In this document: one piece after another, positions 7,788 to 16,076 of the stretch
Layout: each line of letters opens with the position of its first letter
Position numbering within the stretch: the first letter of the stretch is position 1
NCBI RefSeq assembly: GCF_030812675.1
Contig: NZ_JAUSTE010000010.1
Coordinates: 62,001-126,000 of the forward strand
DNA: 64,000 nt
Origin: Sinomonas atrocyanea
GTDB taxonomy: Bacteria; Actinomycetota; Actinomycetes; Actinomycetales; Micrococcaceae
Direction: 5' to 3'
Notes under the pieces: model-generated
Database searches by the model: none
Told to the model about the DNA's origin: nothing
The model's input: only the letters and a program-made list of their open reading frames with translations
Made by a program: the position numbers and the translations under genes

Positions 7788-8367
7788 CGCGGGTCCGGGT
7801 CTGCGCCGGCGTGCGCGGCACTCCGGCGCGCTGGGGCGTCCGCGCCGCGGTGGTGCGGGCCCGGGCCGGGGCCGCCCTCGTGGGGGCAGGCTTCGTAGCG
7901 GACGACGGCGCTCTGTTCGGGCGGCGCGCGCCCGCACCGGCGGCCGGGCGGGGCCGCACGGCGGCCCTGCGGGACTCGGGCCAGACGGCGCCGCCCAGCA
8001 GCATCGCGAGCGTGGCGGCGGCGGCCACCAGGGCGCCGAAGAAGAACGGATCGGCGTCGCGGCTCGAGACCGTCGTGACGCTGTTCGGATCCTGGTCCCA
8101 GGCGAGGCCGAGCAGGCGCAGGAACGCGAGTCCGGAGCCGATCGCCAGCGACGAGCCCGCCGCGGCGAGCCCTGCGATGAGGTAGCGCGACATGCCCAGC
8201 ATGGCATAGAGGGCGCAGGTCACGAACGCGCCGAGGCCCGCGAGCGCGAGGGTGGCCGCGCCGCCGTCCAGGGTGAGGCCCGCGACGACGCACAGGAGGA
8301 CGGCCGCGCCCGCGGCCCAGAGCGTCGCCCGGGCGCTCGTGCGCAGGGGGCGGAAACGGCTGGCCAT
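7750..8367 (-). CDS. small integral membrane protein of unknown function
   Basis: A 205-residue protein with about four membrane helices: 16-33, 36-57, 61-85 and 108-126. They are followed by a 75-residue Ala/Arg/Pro-rich basic tail (from about 130), likely disordered and cytoplasmic. I do not recognise a family beyond general actinobacterial membrane proteins. The ATG at 8367 follows a CACACT hexamer by 6 nt (leaderless style). The last 38 bp overlap the 3' end of the convergent phosphatase gene. Confidence 0.65.
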   Translation of the reverse strand: MASRFRPLRTSARATLWAAGAAVLLCVVAGLTLDGGAATLALAGLGAFVTCALYAMLGMSRYLIAGLAAAGSSLAIGSGLAFLRLLGLAWDQDPNSVTTVSSRDADPFFFGALVAAAATLAMLLGGAVWPESRRAAVRPRPAAGAGARRPNRAPSSATKPAPTRAAPARARTTAARTPQRAGVPRTPAQTRTRVSPSSSNAARRS

Positions 8368-8404
8368 GCCTCCAGTGTGACAGCAGCCAGTGCTGTTGCT
8401 GCTG

Positions 8405-9049
8405 TTACTGCTGTTGATGGTGCGGTGACGTGTCGCCTGCCGGCCGCCCGAGGCCGAAGGCTCCGGCCGCCACGGCCACGACCGCCTCGACGGCAGGTTC
8501 CGCCGGCTTCGCCGGCACCGCGGAGACCCGGTCCACGCCGACCATGAACGCCGCCCCGAAGAGGGCGGTGGCCACCACCTCGAGGTCCTGGCCCGGAGCC
8601 GGCCGCACCTGCGCGGCCACCCGCTCGAGGGCCGCGCGGATCTCGGCGAGCACCACGGCCCGCATCCCGGCGAGCACCGGCTGCCACGTGCCGCCGGGGC
8701 GCCACTGCTCGCCCATCCACAGCCGCACGAACGCCGGGTACGCCTCGATGAAGTCCAGCGCCCGGCCCACCATGCCGCGGACCTCGGCCAGGGGGTCCGA
8801 GCACGCTCCGGCCGCCTCGGAGGGGCGGCGCAGGGCGTCCATCAGGATCTCCATGCCGTAGTCGAGCAGCTGGGCCACAAGCTCGTTCTTGCTGCCGAAG
8901 TTGTAGTAGACCGTGCCCTTGGCGACTCCCGCCGCCGCGGCGATCTCGTCCACGGTGACAGCCTCGGCCCCGCGCTGGCCGATGAGCTCGATCGCGGCGT
9001 CGAAGAGCCGCTGCCGGGTCGCGAGGGTGCGGGGCGTCGCCCGGCTCAT
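8405..9049 (-). CDS. TetR-family transcriptional regulator
   Basis: A 214-residue TetR/AcrR regulator. The N-terminal helix-turn-helix (about 8-55) reads TRQRLFDAAIELIGQRG then AAGVAKGTVYYNFGSKNEL, the standard TetR signature; a helical ligand domain follows to residue 195. The start overlaps the YhgE stop (ATGA at 9046-9049), so it is the last gene of a three-gene operon. A 14-bp perfect palindrome sits inside the operon promoter at 11775-11788 and is its probable operator, giving negative autoregulation. The C-terminus ends in a His/Gln run encoded by CAG-like triplets. Confidence 0.92.
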   Translation of the reverse strand: MSRATPRTLATRQRLFDAAIELIGQRGAEAVTVDEIAAAAGVAKGTVYYNFGSKNELVAQLLDYGMEILMDALRRPSEAAGACSDPLAEVRGMVGRALDFIEAYPAFVRLWMGEQWRPGGTWQPVLAGMRAVVLAEIRAALERVAAQVRPAPGQDLEVVATALFGAAFMVGVDRVSAVPAKPAEPAVEAVVAVAAGAFGLGRPAGDTSPHHQQQ

Positions 9050-11079
9050 ACCGTGATCTCCGGCTGGAGGGCCTTGAGCCGCCACGTCATGTTCTTGCGG
9101 GTGCCGAGGAGGTTGAGCAGCCCGCCCAGCAGCGTGTAGCCGATCAGGCCCAGCACGATCGGCAGGATCCCGGACATGTCCCCGCCGTAGATGAGGTGCC
9201 GCATGCCCGTCACCATATAGCCCATGGGGAGGATCTGGTGCGCCACCTGGAACGCCGTGGGCGTCACCTGCCAGGGGAACGTCCCGCCCGAGGAGACGAG
9301 CTGCAGGATGAGCAGGATCAGCACCACGAACTTCCCGCTCGTGCCCAGCAGCGCAATGATGCCCTGGATCAGGGCACTGAAGGCGATCCCCCCGAGCAGG
9401 AGGAACAGCCACATGAGCAGCGGGTGCGCGGGGTCCAGGCCGAGGGCGAAGTCCACGACCGCCGTCAGGAGGGTCGCCTGCGCCGCCGAGACCACGGCGA
9501 ACGGCAGCCAGCCTCCGAGCGCCACCTTCCACGCCGGGGCGTTCGAGGCGAGCGCGCGCAGGGTGAACGGGCGCATCGCCTGGGTCAGCATGAAGATGCC
9601 CACCCACATCGCCAGGGAGAGGAAGAACGGGGCGAGCCCAGCGCCGTAGGAGGCGGCCTTGGTCTGCGCCGCATGCTCGACGGCGACCGGGTCGCCCATG
9701 ACGTTGGCGAGCTGCTGGGTCTGCTCCTGGGAGGGGTTCGGCACCTTCCCGGCCCCGGCCGCGAGGCCCCGGGCGAGGTCGTGGGAGCCCGCGTCGGCCT
9801 GCGCGGCACCGTCTCGGAGCTGTGCCGCGCCGGTGTCGAGCTTCGCCGCACCGGCATCGAGGGTGCGGGTCCCGTCCAGCGCCGCGTGTTCGCCCGAGGC
9901 GAGCTGCGCCGCCCCCGCGGACAGCGAGCGGGCGCCGTCGTCCGCCTGCCCGATCGCCCCGGTGAGGGCCGGCATGCCCGCGGCGAGCTGCGCGGCGCCG
10001 TCGGCCACCCGCTGGGAGCCGGCCGCGAGCTGCTGGACCTGCCCAGCTGCGGTGTGCAGCTGCTTCGCGGCGTCGGCGGCCGGTGCCGACGCCTGGGCGG
10101 CGAGGTCCGAGACGACCGCGTCCGCCTGGGCCTGGGTGAGGACACCCGAGCCAACGAGCGCCTGCGTGCTCTGGCGGGCGCGGTCCGGCAGGGCCGCGTT
10201 CGCGGCGTCTGCGGCAGTCACCGCCGCCTGGACCTTGCTGCTGAGGGCGGCGTTGCCGGCGGCGACCTGCGCGGCACCGTCGGCGAGGCGCCGGGTCTCC
10301 GCGGGGAGCGAGCCGGTCGAGGTGCGCAGCGTGTCGAGGCCGGAGGTGAGCTGGGCGGACCCGTCGCGGAGCTGGTCGGCACCGCTGCTGAGCCGCTCCT
10401 GTCCGGCCACGAGCTGGCCCGCCCCGGTGTGCAGCTGGCTGGCCCCGTCGGCGAGCTGCGCCGAACCGCCCTTGAGCGAGTCCAGCCCGGCGGCGAGCCT
10501 GTCCGCGCCGTCGGAGGCCGTGGCCAGCTGGGCGTGGATGGTGCCGTAGCCCGAGAGGAGCCGGGCGGCCGTGTCCGTGCCGACCTCCTTGGCCACGGAA
10601 TCGTGGACGGCGGTGGTGACCTTGTCCACGATCGTCGAGAGGAGGTAGTTGTTCGCGTCGTTGGTCGTGACCTTGAGCATGGCCTGGTGCGCGGCGTCGA
10701 AGCCCGCGGGGGAGGCGAGGTTCCTGGAGAAGTCCGCCGGCAGGGTCAGCGAGAACGAGTACGTGCCCTTCCGGACGTCCTCGTCGGCCTCGGCGGTGCT
10801 GGCCACGCGGTGCCAGTCGAACAGGTGCCCGTCCACGAGGCTTCCGGCGACCTGGCCGCCGGCGTCGAGGCGCGAGCCGTCGGGCAGCTGCGCGCCCTGG
10901 TCCTCGACCACGAGGGCGGCCGGGATCCGGTCCAGGTTCTTGTACGGATCCCAGTTCGCGTACAGGTACACGGCACCGTAGAGGAGGGGGACCACGGTGA
11001 GCGCGAGGATGGTCAGCTTCGGCAGCAGGCCGTAGGTCATCCGCTTGAGCTCGGAGCGGGCCAGGCGCAGGACGGTCAT
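9046..11079 (-). CDS. YhgE/Pip-type membrane protein
   Basis: A 677-residue protein of the YhgE/Pip (phage infection protein) family. One membrane helix lies at about 20-42. A large extracytoplasmic region contains many 7-residue-phased L-x-x-G-A-x-Q-L repeats (for example QLADGASQLHTGAGQLVAG), predicting long coiled-coil-like helices. Five C-terminal membrane helices (about 490-670) resemble ABC-2 permeases. Members are exporters or envelope proteins, sometimes type VII-related or phage receptors; the cargo here is unknown. The ATG at 11079 overlaps the upstream ATPase-like stop by 4 bp. Co-transcription with a degenerate ATPase and a TetR regulator suggests an inducible envelope or efflux unit. 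Confidence 0.88.
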   Translation of the reverse strand: MTVLRLARSELKRMTYGLLPKLTILALTVVPLLYGAVYLYANWDPYKNLDRIPAALVVEDQGAQLPDGSRLDAGGQVAGSLVDGHLFDWHRVASTAEADEDVRKGTYSFSLTLPADFSRNLASPAGFDAAHQAMLKVTTNDANNYLLSTIVDKVTTAVHDSVAKEVGTDTAARLLSGYGTIHAQLATASDGADRLAAGLDSLKGGSAQLADGASQLHTGAGQLVAGQERLSSGADQLRDGSAQLTSGLDTLRTSTGSLPAETRRLADGAAQVAAGNAALSSKVQAAVTAADAANAALPDRARQSTQALVGSGVLTQAQADAVVSDLAAQASAPAADAAKQLHTAAGQVQQLAAGSQRVADGAAQLAAGMPALTGAIGQADDGARSLSAGAAQLASGEHAALDGTRTLDAGAAKLDTGAAQLRDGAAQADAGSHDLARGLAAGAGKVPNPSQEQTQQLANVMGDPVAVEHAAQTKAASYGAGLAPFFLSLAMWVGIFMLTQAMRPFTLRALASNAPAWKVALGGWLPFAVVSAAQATLLTAVVDFALGLDPAHPLLMWLFLLLGGIAFSALIQGIIALLGTSGKFVVLILLILQLVSSGGTFPWQVTPTAFQVAHQILPMGYMVTGMRHLIYGGDMSGILPIVLGLIGYTLLGGLLNLLGTRKNMTWRLKALQPEITV

Positions 11080-11756
11080 GCGGGCACCTCCGTCAGGACC
11101 GCGTCCTCGGCGTCGTGCTGGACCGCGTTGCCGATCTCTGCCGTCGGTCCGGCCCAGCCGTCCGGGACGTCCCCGACGACGGCGACGACGGCGATCGGCC
11201 GCCCCGCGCGGGCGGCGGTGGCAGCGAGGAAGGGCAGCCACGCGGACGGGTCGTCCGTGTGCCGGTCGGGGGAGTCGAGCACGAGGAGGGCGGTCTCGGG
11301 ATTGGCGAGCGCGAGCGCGGTAAGGAGCTCGGTGCGGCGCGCGGCCGGGAGGTCCTGGGCCCACTCGCCCTCGATGTCGGCGAAGGCGTTGACCGTGAGC
11401 CACGCCTCCGGCCGGACGGGGCCGCGGTAGCGGCGCGGGAGGAGGGCGAGGTCCTCGGCGACGAGGTCGCGCACCCGCAGGTGGAGTTCGGCCTCGTTGA
11501 CCTCGGGGGCGTCGACGATCGCGCTTACGCGGCGCAGCGCCCTGAGGTCCCGGCGGGCGCTCGCCTGCGGGGCGCCCCAGCGGACCGTTCCACTGCTCGG
11601 CGCGCAGCGGCCGGTGGCCGCGAGCGCGAGGGCCGTGCGGTGCTCCTGGCCGTCCCCGCGCACGAGCGTGAGCTCGCCGGGGGCCGCGTCGAAGGAAGTG
11701 GGGGGAACGAGGTCGCCGTGCCGCCCGGCGACTCTCAGGGCACTAACTGAAAGCAT
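11076..11756 (-). CDS. degenerate ABC-type ATPase-like protein
   Basis: A 226-residue protein with the overall plan of an ABC ATPase subunit but eroded motifs. Where a Walker A GxxGxGKS/T is expected it has VRGDGQEHRTALALA, with no GK(S/T). The signature region is DLPAARRTELLTALALA instead of LSGGQ. A Walker-B-like strand ALLVLDSPD persists. It probably does not hydrolyse ATP conventionally. It is the first gene of an operon with YhgE and TetR. The ATG follows the -10 hexamer by 7 nt, so the transcript appears leaderless. Confidence 0.75.
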   Translation of the reverse strand: MLSVSALRVAGRHGDLVPPTSFDAAPGELTLVRGDGQEHRTALALAATGRCAPSSGTVRWGAPQASARRDLRALRRVSAIVDAPEVNEAELHLRVRDLVAEDLALLPRRYRGPVRPEAWLTVNAFADIEGEWAQDLPAARRTELLTALALANPETALLVLDSPDRHTDDPSAWLPFLAATAARAGRPIAVVAVVGDVPDGWAGPTAEIGNAVQHDAEDAVLTEVPA

Positions 11757-11763
11757 GCTACCG

Positions 11764-11792
11764 ATTGTAGTAAAACTGACCGGTCAGTACAA
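11764..11792 (-). promoter_or_regulatory. YhgE-operon promoter with TetR operator in the spacer
   Basis: On the minus strand: -35 TTGTAC (11787-11792), a 17-bp spacer, -10 TACAAT (11764-11769), then 7 nt to the ATG at 11756. A perfect 14-bp palindrome ACTGACCGGTCAGT (11775-11788) occupies the spacer and overlaps the -35 box. The TetR protein encoded at the end of the operon is the obvious candidate to bind it. Confidence 0.8.
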
Positions 11793-11865
11793 AGTCGAGA
11801 CCGAAGGGCCGCCCATCGGGCCGTCGGCGCGGCGGGGGCGGCGCGGAGGGTTGGTGGCCCCGGCG

Positions 11866-12756
11866 TCAGGGGAGGCGGGGAGCGGCGGGGCGGGCGGCGT
11901 CGTCGGCCGCCCCCTCCGTGGGGTCGGCCGCGCCGAAGCTGCCCAGCAGCGCGAGGGAGTCCGCCGAGGCCGAGCCGGGCGCGGCGGTGAAGACCCTCAG
12001 GGTCTGGTCGGGGTCGTGCCGTGGAGCGAGGTCCTCGAAGGCCAGCTCGAGGTCCCCCACCACGGGGTGGCGGAGGCGGAGCGTCCCGGCGTGCGTCGTG
12101 ACCACCCGGTGGCCGGCCCACCACTGCCGGAACTCCTCGCTGTGCACGGCGAGGTCGCCCACGAGCTGGTTCGCCTGGGGGTCGTTGGGATGCCGGCCGA
12201 TGTCCACCCGTAGGGCGCCCGCCGCCTCGGCGGCGACCGCCTGCCAGTCCGTGAAGAGCTCGCGCGCGGCCGGGTCCAGGATCATCCAGCGCGTGAGGTT
12301 GCGCTCGCCCACGGGCATGGCCGGAAAGTCCGCCAGCAGCAGGAAGGCCAGCCGGTTCCCGGCGAGGACGTCCGTGCGGCGCCCCAGCACGAGGGCCGGC
12401 ACGCTGCCCACGGAGGCCAGCAGCTGCCGGAGCGCGGGGCGCACGGTCTCCGCGGGCACGGGGGTCCGCTGCGAGAGGGCGCAGTGCTCGAGCAGGTCCA
12501 CCATGTGCGCACGCTCGCCCTCGTCGAGGCGCAGCGCGCGCGCCACCGCGTCCAGGACCGAGCGGGACGGGTGGATGTTGCGGCCCTGCTCAAGCCGGGT
12601 GTAGTAGTCGGTGCTGACCCCCGCCATGAGCGCGATCTCCTCCCGGCGCAGGCCCGGCACCCGCCGGCTGCCCGCCGCCGGGAGCCCGGCCTCCTGGGGC
12701 GAGAGCCGCCCACGCATTGCCCTGAGGAACCGACCGAATTCCGCGCTCTGACCCAT
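11866..12756 (-). CDS. XRE-family regulator with MmyB-like ligand domain
   Basis: A 296-residue regulator. The N-terminal helix-turn-helix (about 5-75) has the characteristic VPGLRREEIALMAGVSTDYY motif and a RLEQGR continuation. The remainder (about 95-265) matches the MmyB-like ligand-binding domain, with WMILDPAARELFTDW and HPVVGDLELAFE segments. Such proteins are common actinobacterial one-component regulators, often divergent from an oxidoreductase they control. Here the aldo/keto reductase lies divergently downstream of a small gene. The ATG at 12756 is preferred because a CAGAAT hexamer lies 6 nt upstream; a GTG at 12792 would add 12 residues. Confidence 0.88.
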   Translation of the reverse strand: MGQSAEFGRFLRAMRGRLSPQEAGLPAAGSRRVPGLRREEIALMAGVSTDYYTRLEQGRNIHPSRSVLDAVARALRLDEGERAHMVDLLEHCALSQRTPVPAETVRPALRQLLASVGSVPALVLGRRTDVLAGNRLAFLLLADFPAMPVGERNLTRWMILDPAARELFTDWQAVAAEAAGALRVDIGRHPNDPQANQLVGDLAVHSEEFRQWWAGHRVVTTHAGTLRLRHPVVGDLELAFEDLAPRHDPDQTLRVFTAAPGSASADSLALLGSFGAADPTEGAADDAARPAAPRLP

Positions 12757-12958
12757 GGATCCATTCTGGCCGGGAGCCGGCGCAGGTTCCACGGCCAGCG
12801 GGCGCTGAGGGTAGGCCTGCCACTCCTAGGAAGCGCAGGGCACCGCTGGCGCGATGACAAGCGTGTGCCGGCCGCCGTAGCGTGGAACGCGTACCGCACC
12901 GGAGCGGAGGCCGCCCCGGTGGGCGGTCCGACGCCCCACTCCTCGCAGAAGAAGGACC

Positions 12959-13156
12959 ATGGACCACTCGGCGTCGATCGCCTATGCCCTCGTCATGCCC
13001 CTCCGCCACCACGAGGCGCGCAGTGCCCTGCCGGACGCCCCCGTGGTGGACGACCGCGGGGACCTCAGCCGCCGGACCGCCGCTGTCCGGGCCCGGCTCG
13101 CGACCGCGCTCCACCGCCTCGCCTGGGCCGTGGAGCCCGGGCAGCGGGCCCTGTAG
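12959..13156 (+). CDS. small hypothetical protein (65 aa)
   Basis: A short frame with ATG at 12959, a good AGAAGGA site 3-9 nt upstream, and strong G/C third-codon bias throughout. It starts 202 bp after the start of the divergent XRE regulator and ends 41 bp before the aldo/keto reductase, probably in one transcript. The product is mostly helical, ending RARLATALHRLAWAVEP. I recognise no family. A leader peptide or a small partner of the reductase are both possible. Confidence 0.55.
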   Translation: MDHSASIAYALVMPLRHHEARSALPDAPVVDDRGDLSRRTAAVRARLATALHRLAWAVEPGQRAL

Positions 13157-13197
13157 CAGCCAGAGCAGGACCACCCACCAGAGAAGGAGGAGACCCC

Positions 13198-14043
13198 ATG
13201 TCCCCCGCACCGCAGAGTTCCGTCCCCACCCTGGCGCTGAACAACGGCGTCGAGATCCCGCAGCTCGGCTTCGGCGTGTTCCAGGTGCCGCCCGAGGAGA
13301 CCCAGCGTGTGGTCGAGGAGGCGCTCGAGGCCGGGTACCGGCACATCGACACCGCCGCCGCCTACCGCAACGAGGCTGGCGTCGGGGCCGCCATCGCCGC
13401 CGCGGGGATCCCGCGCGAGGAGCTGTTCATCACCACGAAGCTGCGCAACGGCGACCAGGGCCGGGCCCGCGAGGCGTTCGAGGACAGCCGCTCCGCCCTC
13501 GGCCTGGACTACCTGGACCTCTACCTCATCCACTGGCCGGTTCCCTCCCAGGACCTGTACACCACGGCGTGGGGCCAGCTCGAGGAAGTCTATGCACAGG
13601 GGCTGGCGCGGGCCGTGGGCGTCTCGAACTTCCTGCCGGAGCACCTCGACAGGCTCCTCGGCGAAGCGACCGTGACCCCGGCCCTGAACCAGATCGAGCT
13701 CCACCCGACCTTCCAGCAGCGCGCGCTCGCGGACCTGTGCCGCTCCCGGGGCATCGCCGTCGAGGCCTACAGCCCCCTCGGCCAGGGGGCAGACCTCGAC
13801 GCCCAGGCCGTGCGCGATGCCGCGGCCGCGCACGGCGCCACGCCCGCGCAGGCGGTGCTCGCGTGGCACCTCGCCCAGGGCACCATCGTCATCCCCAAGA
13901 CGGCGACGCGGGAGCGGATGGCCGAGAACCTCGCAGCCGCCGCGCTGACACTCACCTCCGCCGAGGTCGAGGCGATCACCGGGCTCGAGAGGGGCGAGCG
14001 CATCGGAGGCGACCCCGCCACCGCCGCCCACACCCAGTTCTGA
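13198..14043 (+). CDS. aldo/keto reductase
   Basis: A 281-residue NADPH-dependent reductase of the AKR5-like 2,5-diketo-D-gluconate reductase group. The catalytic tetrad is visible: Asp and Tyr in HIDTAAAYRNEAGVG, Lys in FITTKLRNGDQG, His in LYLIHWP. Cofactor-site motifs VGVSNF, NQIELHP and VIPKTATRERM are intact. ATG with an excellent GAAGGAGGAGA site upstream. The preceding 65-residue gene and the divergent XRE regulator suggest ligand-induced expression. A paralogue lies at 53414 (similar length, same motifs). It acts in the cytoplasm on aldehydes or ketones; the true substrate is unknown. Confidence 0.93.
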   Translation: MSPAPQSSVPTLALNNGVEIPQLGFGVFQVPPEETQRVVEEALEAGYRHIDTAAAYRNEAGVGAAIAAAGIPREELFITTKLRNGDQGRAREAFEDSRSALGLDYLDLYLIHWPVPSQDLYTTAWGQLEEVYAQGLARAVGVSNFLPEHLDRLLGEATVTPALNQIELHPTFQQRALADLCRSRGIAVEAYSPLGQGADLDAQAVRDAAAAHGATPAQAVLAWHLAQGTIVIPKTATRERMAENLAAAALTLTSAEVEAITGLERGERIGGDPATAAHTQF

Positions 14044-14093
14044 CGGCTGGCGGCCGCCGGGCGCCGCGGTCTGGCCCGTGCTCCCCGACTGGG

Positions 14094-14127
14094 GCCGGGC
14101 GCCGGGCTCTGCCGGGCGCCGGGCTCC
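14094..14127. repeat. 17-bp tandem duplication between convergent genes
   Basis: GCCGGGCGCCGGGCTCT (14094-14110) is repeated with one change at 14111-14127 in the 105-bp gap between the convergent aldo/keto reductase and flavoprotein genes. The region is GC-rich and self-complementary and may act in termination. Confidence 0.5.
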
Positions 14128-14148
14128 CCGCACCCGCGGGGGCCCGGG

Positions 14149-15564
14149 TCAGAGGCCGTACGCCTCGAGGAACCGCAGCCAGACCTCGCTGATCGTCGGG
14201 AAGGCCGGCGTGGCGTGCCAGAGCCGCTCGAGCGGGACCTCGCCGGCAATCGCGATCGTGGCCGCGTGCAGCAGCTCGGCCACGTCCGGGCCGGCGAAGC
14301 ACGCGCCCACGAGCGTGCGGGTATCCTCGTCGACGAGGAACTGGGCCCAGCCCTCGTAGCCCTCCGCGTGCTGCCAGGCGCCGGCCACCGAGATCGGAAG
14401 CTCCACCGGGCGCACGCGGATGCCGGCCTCCCAGGCGTCCTCCTCGGTCAGTCCCACCGAGGCGATCTCGGGATCGGTGAAGACGACATGGGGCACGGCG
14501 AGGACGTCCGCCGTGCGGGCCCAGCGGCTCCACGGGGCGGGAGCGGCGCCGCTCAGCTCGCCCCGGGCGCGGGCCACGATCGCGTCGCCCGTGATGCGGG
14601 CCTGGTACTTGCCCTGATGGGTCAGCTTGGGGCCTCCGGAGCAGTCGCCCACCGCGTACAGCCACGAGAGGCCCTGCACGCGGCCGGACTCGTCGACCTT
14701 GAGGGATGGGGGCTCGATCCCGAAGGCGGGCAGGCCCAGCCCGTCGAGCGCCGCGCGGCGGCCTGCGGCGACGAGCACCCGCTCTGCCACGAGCTCGCGG
14801 CCGCCCGGGAGCGTGAGGCGGGCCGCGCCGTCGTCCGTCAGCTCCGCGCGCTCGGGGCTGACGCCTTCGAGGATCTCGACGCCGTCTGCGCGCAGCCCGT
14901 CGGCGACGAGGGTGCGTGCGTCCTCGGGGAACGCGCTCAGGAACGACCCGCGCGCCAGGACGGTGACCTTCGAGCCGAGCCGTGCGAAGGCCTGCGCGAG
15001 CTCGGCGCCCGCGACGCCCGCGCCGATCACCGCGAGGCTCTCGGGCATCTCCTGGGCGCTCGTCGCGTCGGGGGTGGTCCAGGGGTGGATGCCGGCCAGG
15101 CCCGGGATCTTCGGGATGGAGGGCGCCGAACCCGTCGCGAGCACGACGGCATGGCGCGCCGTGAGCGCGAAGTGGTTGCCGTCCTCGCCGGTCACCCACA
15201 GCCGCTTGGCGCCCGTGAGGCGGGCGGTCCCGCGGAGGACGGCGATGCCCGCGCCCTCGGCCCACTCGACCTGCGAGGAGTCGTCCCAGTTGCTCGAGGC
15301 CTCGTCGCGGTGGGCGAGGACCGCGCGGACGTCGAGGGCGCCGGTGACCGCCTCGCGCGCGCCGGGGACGCGGCGGGCCGCGCTGAGCGCAGTGCCGGGG
15401 CGCAGGAGTGCCTTGGACGGTTCGCAGGCCCAGTAGGAGCAGGCGCCGCCGAGGAGGCTGCGCTCCACGATGGCCGCCGTGAGGCCTCCCTTGACGGCGC
15501 GGTCCGCGGCGTTCTCGCCGGCCGCGCCGCCGCCGATCACAATGACGTCGTACTCGGTGTCCAC
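14149..15564 (-). CDS. pyridine nucleotide-disulfide oxidoreductase
   Basis: A 471-residue flavoprotein of the dihydrolipoamide dehydrogenase/mercuric reductase family. The FAD motif GGGAAGENAADRAV is at the N-terminus, followed by the redox-active CxxxxC (ACSYWACEPSK, near 41-46). The NAD(P) motif VIGAGVAGAELAQAFARLG lies near 180. A C-terminal dimerisation domain has the catalytic H-x-x-P and Glu in HATPAFPTISE. All catalytic parts are present, so it is likely an active disulfide or quinone reductase. It is not beside 2-oxoacid dehydrogenase genes and is therefore not obviously an E3 subunit. GTG start, TAGCAT 6 nt upstream. A 14-bp repeat array begins 38 bp before the start. Confidence 0.9.
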   Translation of the reverse strand: MDTEYDVIVIGGGAAGENAADRAVKGGLTAAIVERSLLGGACSYWACEPSKALLRPGTALSAARRVPGAREAVTGALDVRAVLAHRDEASSNWDDSSQVEWAEGAGIAVLRGTARLTGAKRLWVTGEDGNHFALTARHAVVLATGSAPSIPKIPGLAGIHPWTTPDATSAQEMPESLAVIGAGVAGAELAQAFARLGSKVTVLARGSFLSAFPEDARTLVADGLRADGVEILEGVSPERAELTDDGAARLTLPGGRELVAERVLVAAGRRAALDGLGLPAFGIEPPSLKVDESGRVQGLSWLYAVGDCSGGPKLTHQGKYQARITGDAIVARARGELSGAAPAPWSRWARTADVLAVPHVVFTDPEIASVGLTEEDAWEAGIRVRPVELPISVAGAWQHAEGYEGWAQFLVDEDTRTLVGACFAGPDVAELLHAATIAIAGEVPLERLWHATPAFPTISEVWLRFLEAYGL

Positions 15565-15602
15565 CCCAGCATGCTACGGGACCGCCCCCCGCCTCCCTCC
15601 AT

Positions 15603-15700
15603 CTGGGAGTCACCTTCTGGGGGTCAGATCCTGGGGGTCACCTTCTGGGGGTCACCTTCTGAGAGTCACGTTCTGAGAGTCACCTTCTGGAGATCACGTC
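15603..15700. repeat. 14-bp tandem array, locus 1 (7 units)
   Basis: Seven consecutive 14-bp units of CTGGGGGTCACCTT type (variants CTGGGAG and CTGAGAG) fill 15603-15700, in the gap between the flavoprotein start and tRNA-Arg. The same unit forms arrays at 18140, 30323, 37784 and 42204. Confidence 0.9.
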
Positions 15701-15768
15701 CGTGTACGGGTGGGCGGCGGGGCCGCCGCGGGTCACCCGGCCGATCGCAGCCGGGCACGCGCCGTCGT

Positions 15769-15816
15769 GCGTACCCGGAGCGCGGAAAGGGCGGCGAGAT
15801 GCGTACCCGGAATGGA
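15769..15816. repeat. 32-bp-period dispersed repeat, locus A
   Basis: GCGTACCCGG occurs at 15769 and again exactly 32 bp later at 15801. The intervening bases (ending GGCGAGAT) resemble those of the 42411-42490 locus, which has the same 32-bp period. It lies just beyond the terminator of tRNA-Arg. Confidence 0.7.
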
Positions 15817-15817
15817 A

Positions 15818-15846
15818 AAGGACCCGGTCGCTGTGACCGGGTCCTT
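15818..15846 (-). terminator. terminator of tRNA-Arg
   Basis: A perfect 12-bp stem (AAGGACCCGGTC / GACCGGGTCCTT) with a 5-nt loop lies immediately downstream of the minus-strand tRNA-Arg gene. Confidence 0.85.
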
Positions 15847-15855
15847 CGTGTGTGG

Positions 15856-15929
<74 letters not shown>

Positions 15930-16049
15930 TTGCGTGCCGTTCGGTTCGTTCCCGCCCCGTTCGGCCTCGAATAACTGTACGCGAACACCCCGCCAACTCC
16001 AAATTGCCGGGGCATGGCCACAGCCGACGCCATGGGACGCCACAATAAC

Positions 16050-16061
16050 TAGACCGGTCTA
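16050..16061. promoter_or_regulatory. 12-bp palindrome upstream of pckG
   Basis: TAGACCGGTCTA is a perfect dyad about 160 bp before the pckG start, adjacent to the CRP-like site. It has the look of a dimeric repressor operator; the regulator is unknown. The remainder of 15930-16222 holds no gene. Confidence 0.45.
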
Positions 16062-16062
16062 C

Positions 16063-16076
16063 GTGACCTTGATCAC
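16063..16076. promoter_or_regulatory. candidate CRP/GlxR-type site
   Basis: GTGACCTTGATCAC has the GTGA-N6-TCAC form recognised by CRP/GlxR-family cAMP regulators in actinobacteria. It sits about 147 bp upstream of pckG. Gluconeogenic genes are known targets of this family, so control of pckG by carbon status is plausible. Confidence 0.5.

Noticed and set aside
14149-15564. Degenerate active site in the disulfide oxidoreductase
   Set aside because: The motif looks unusual (ACSYWACEPSK) but still keeps the C-x4-C spacing and the C-terminal His/Glu, so activity is likely.
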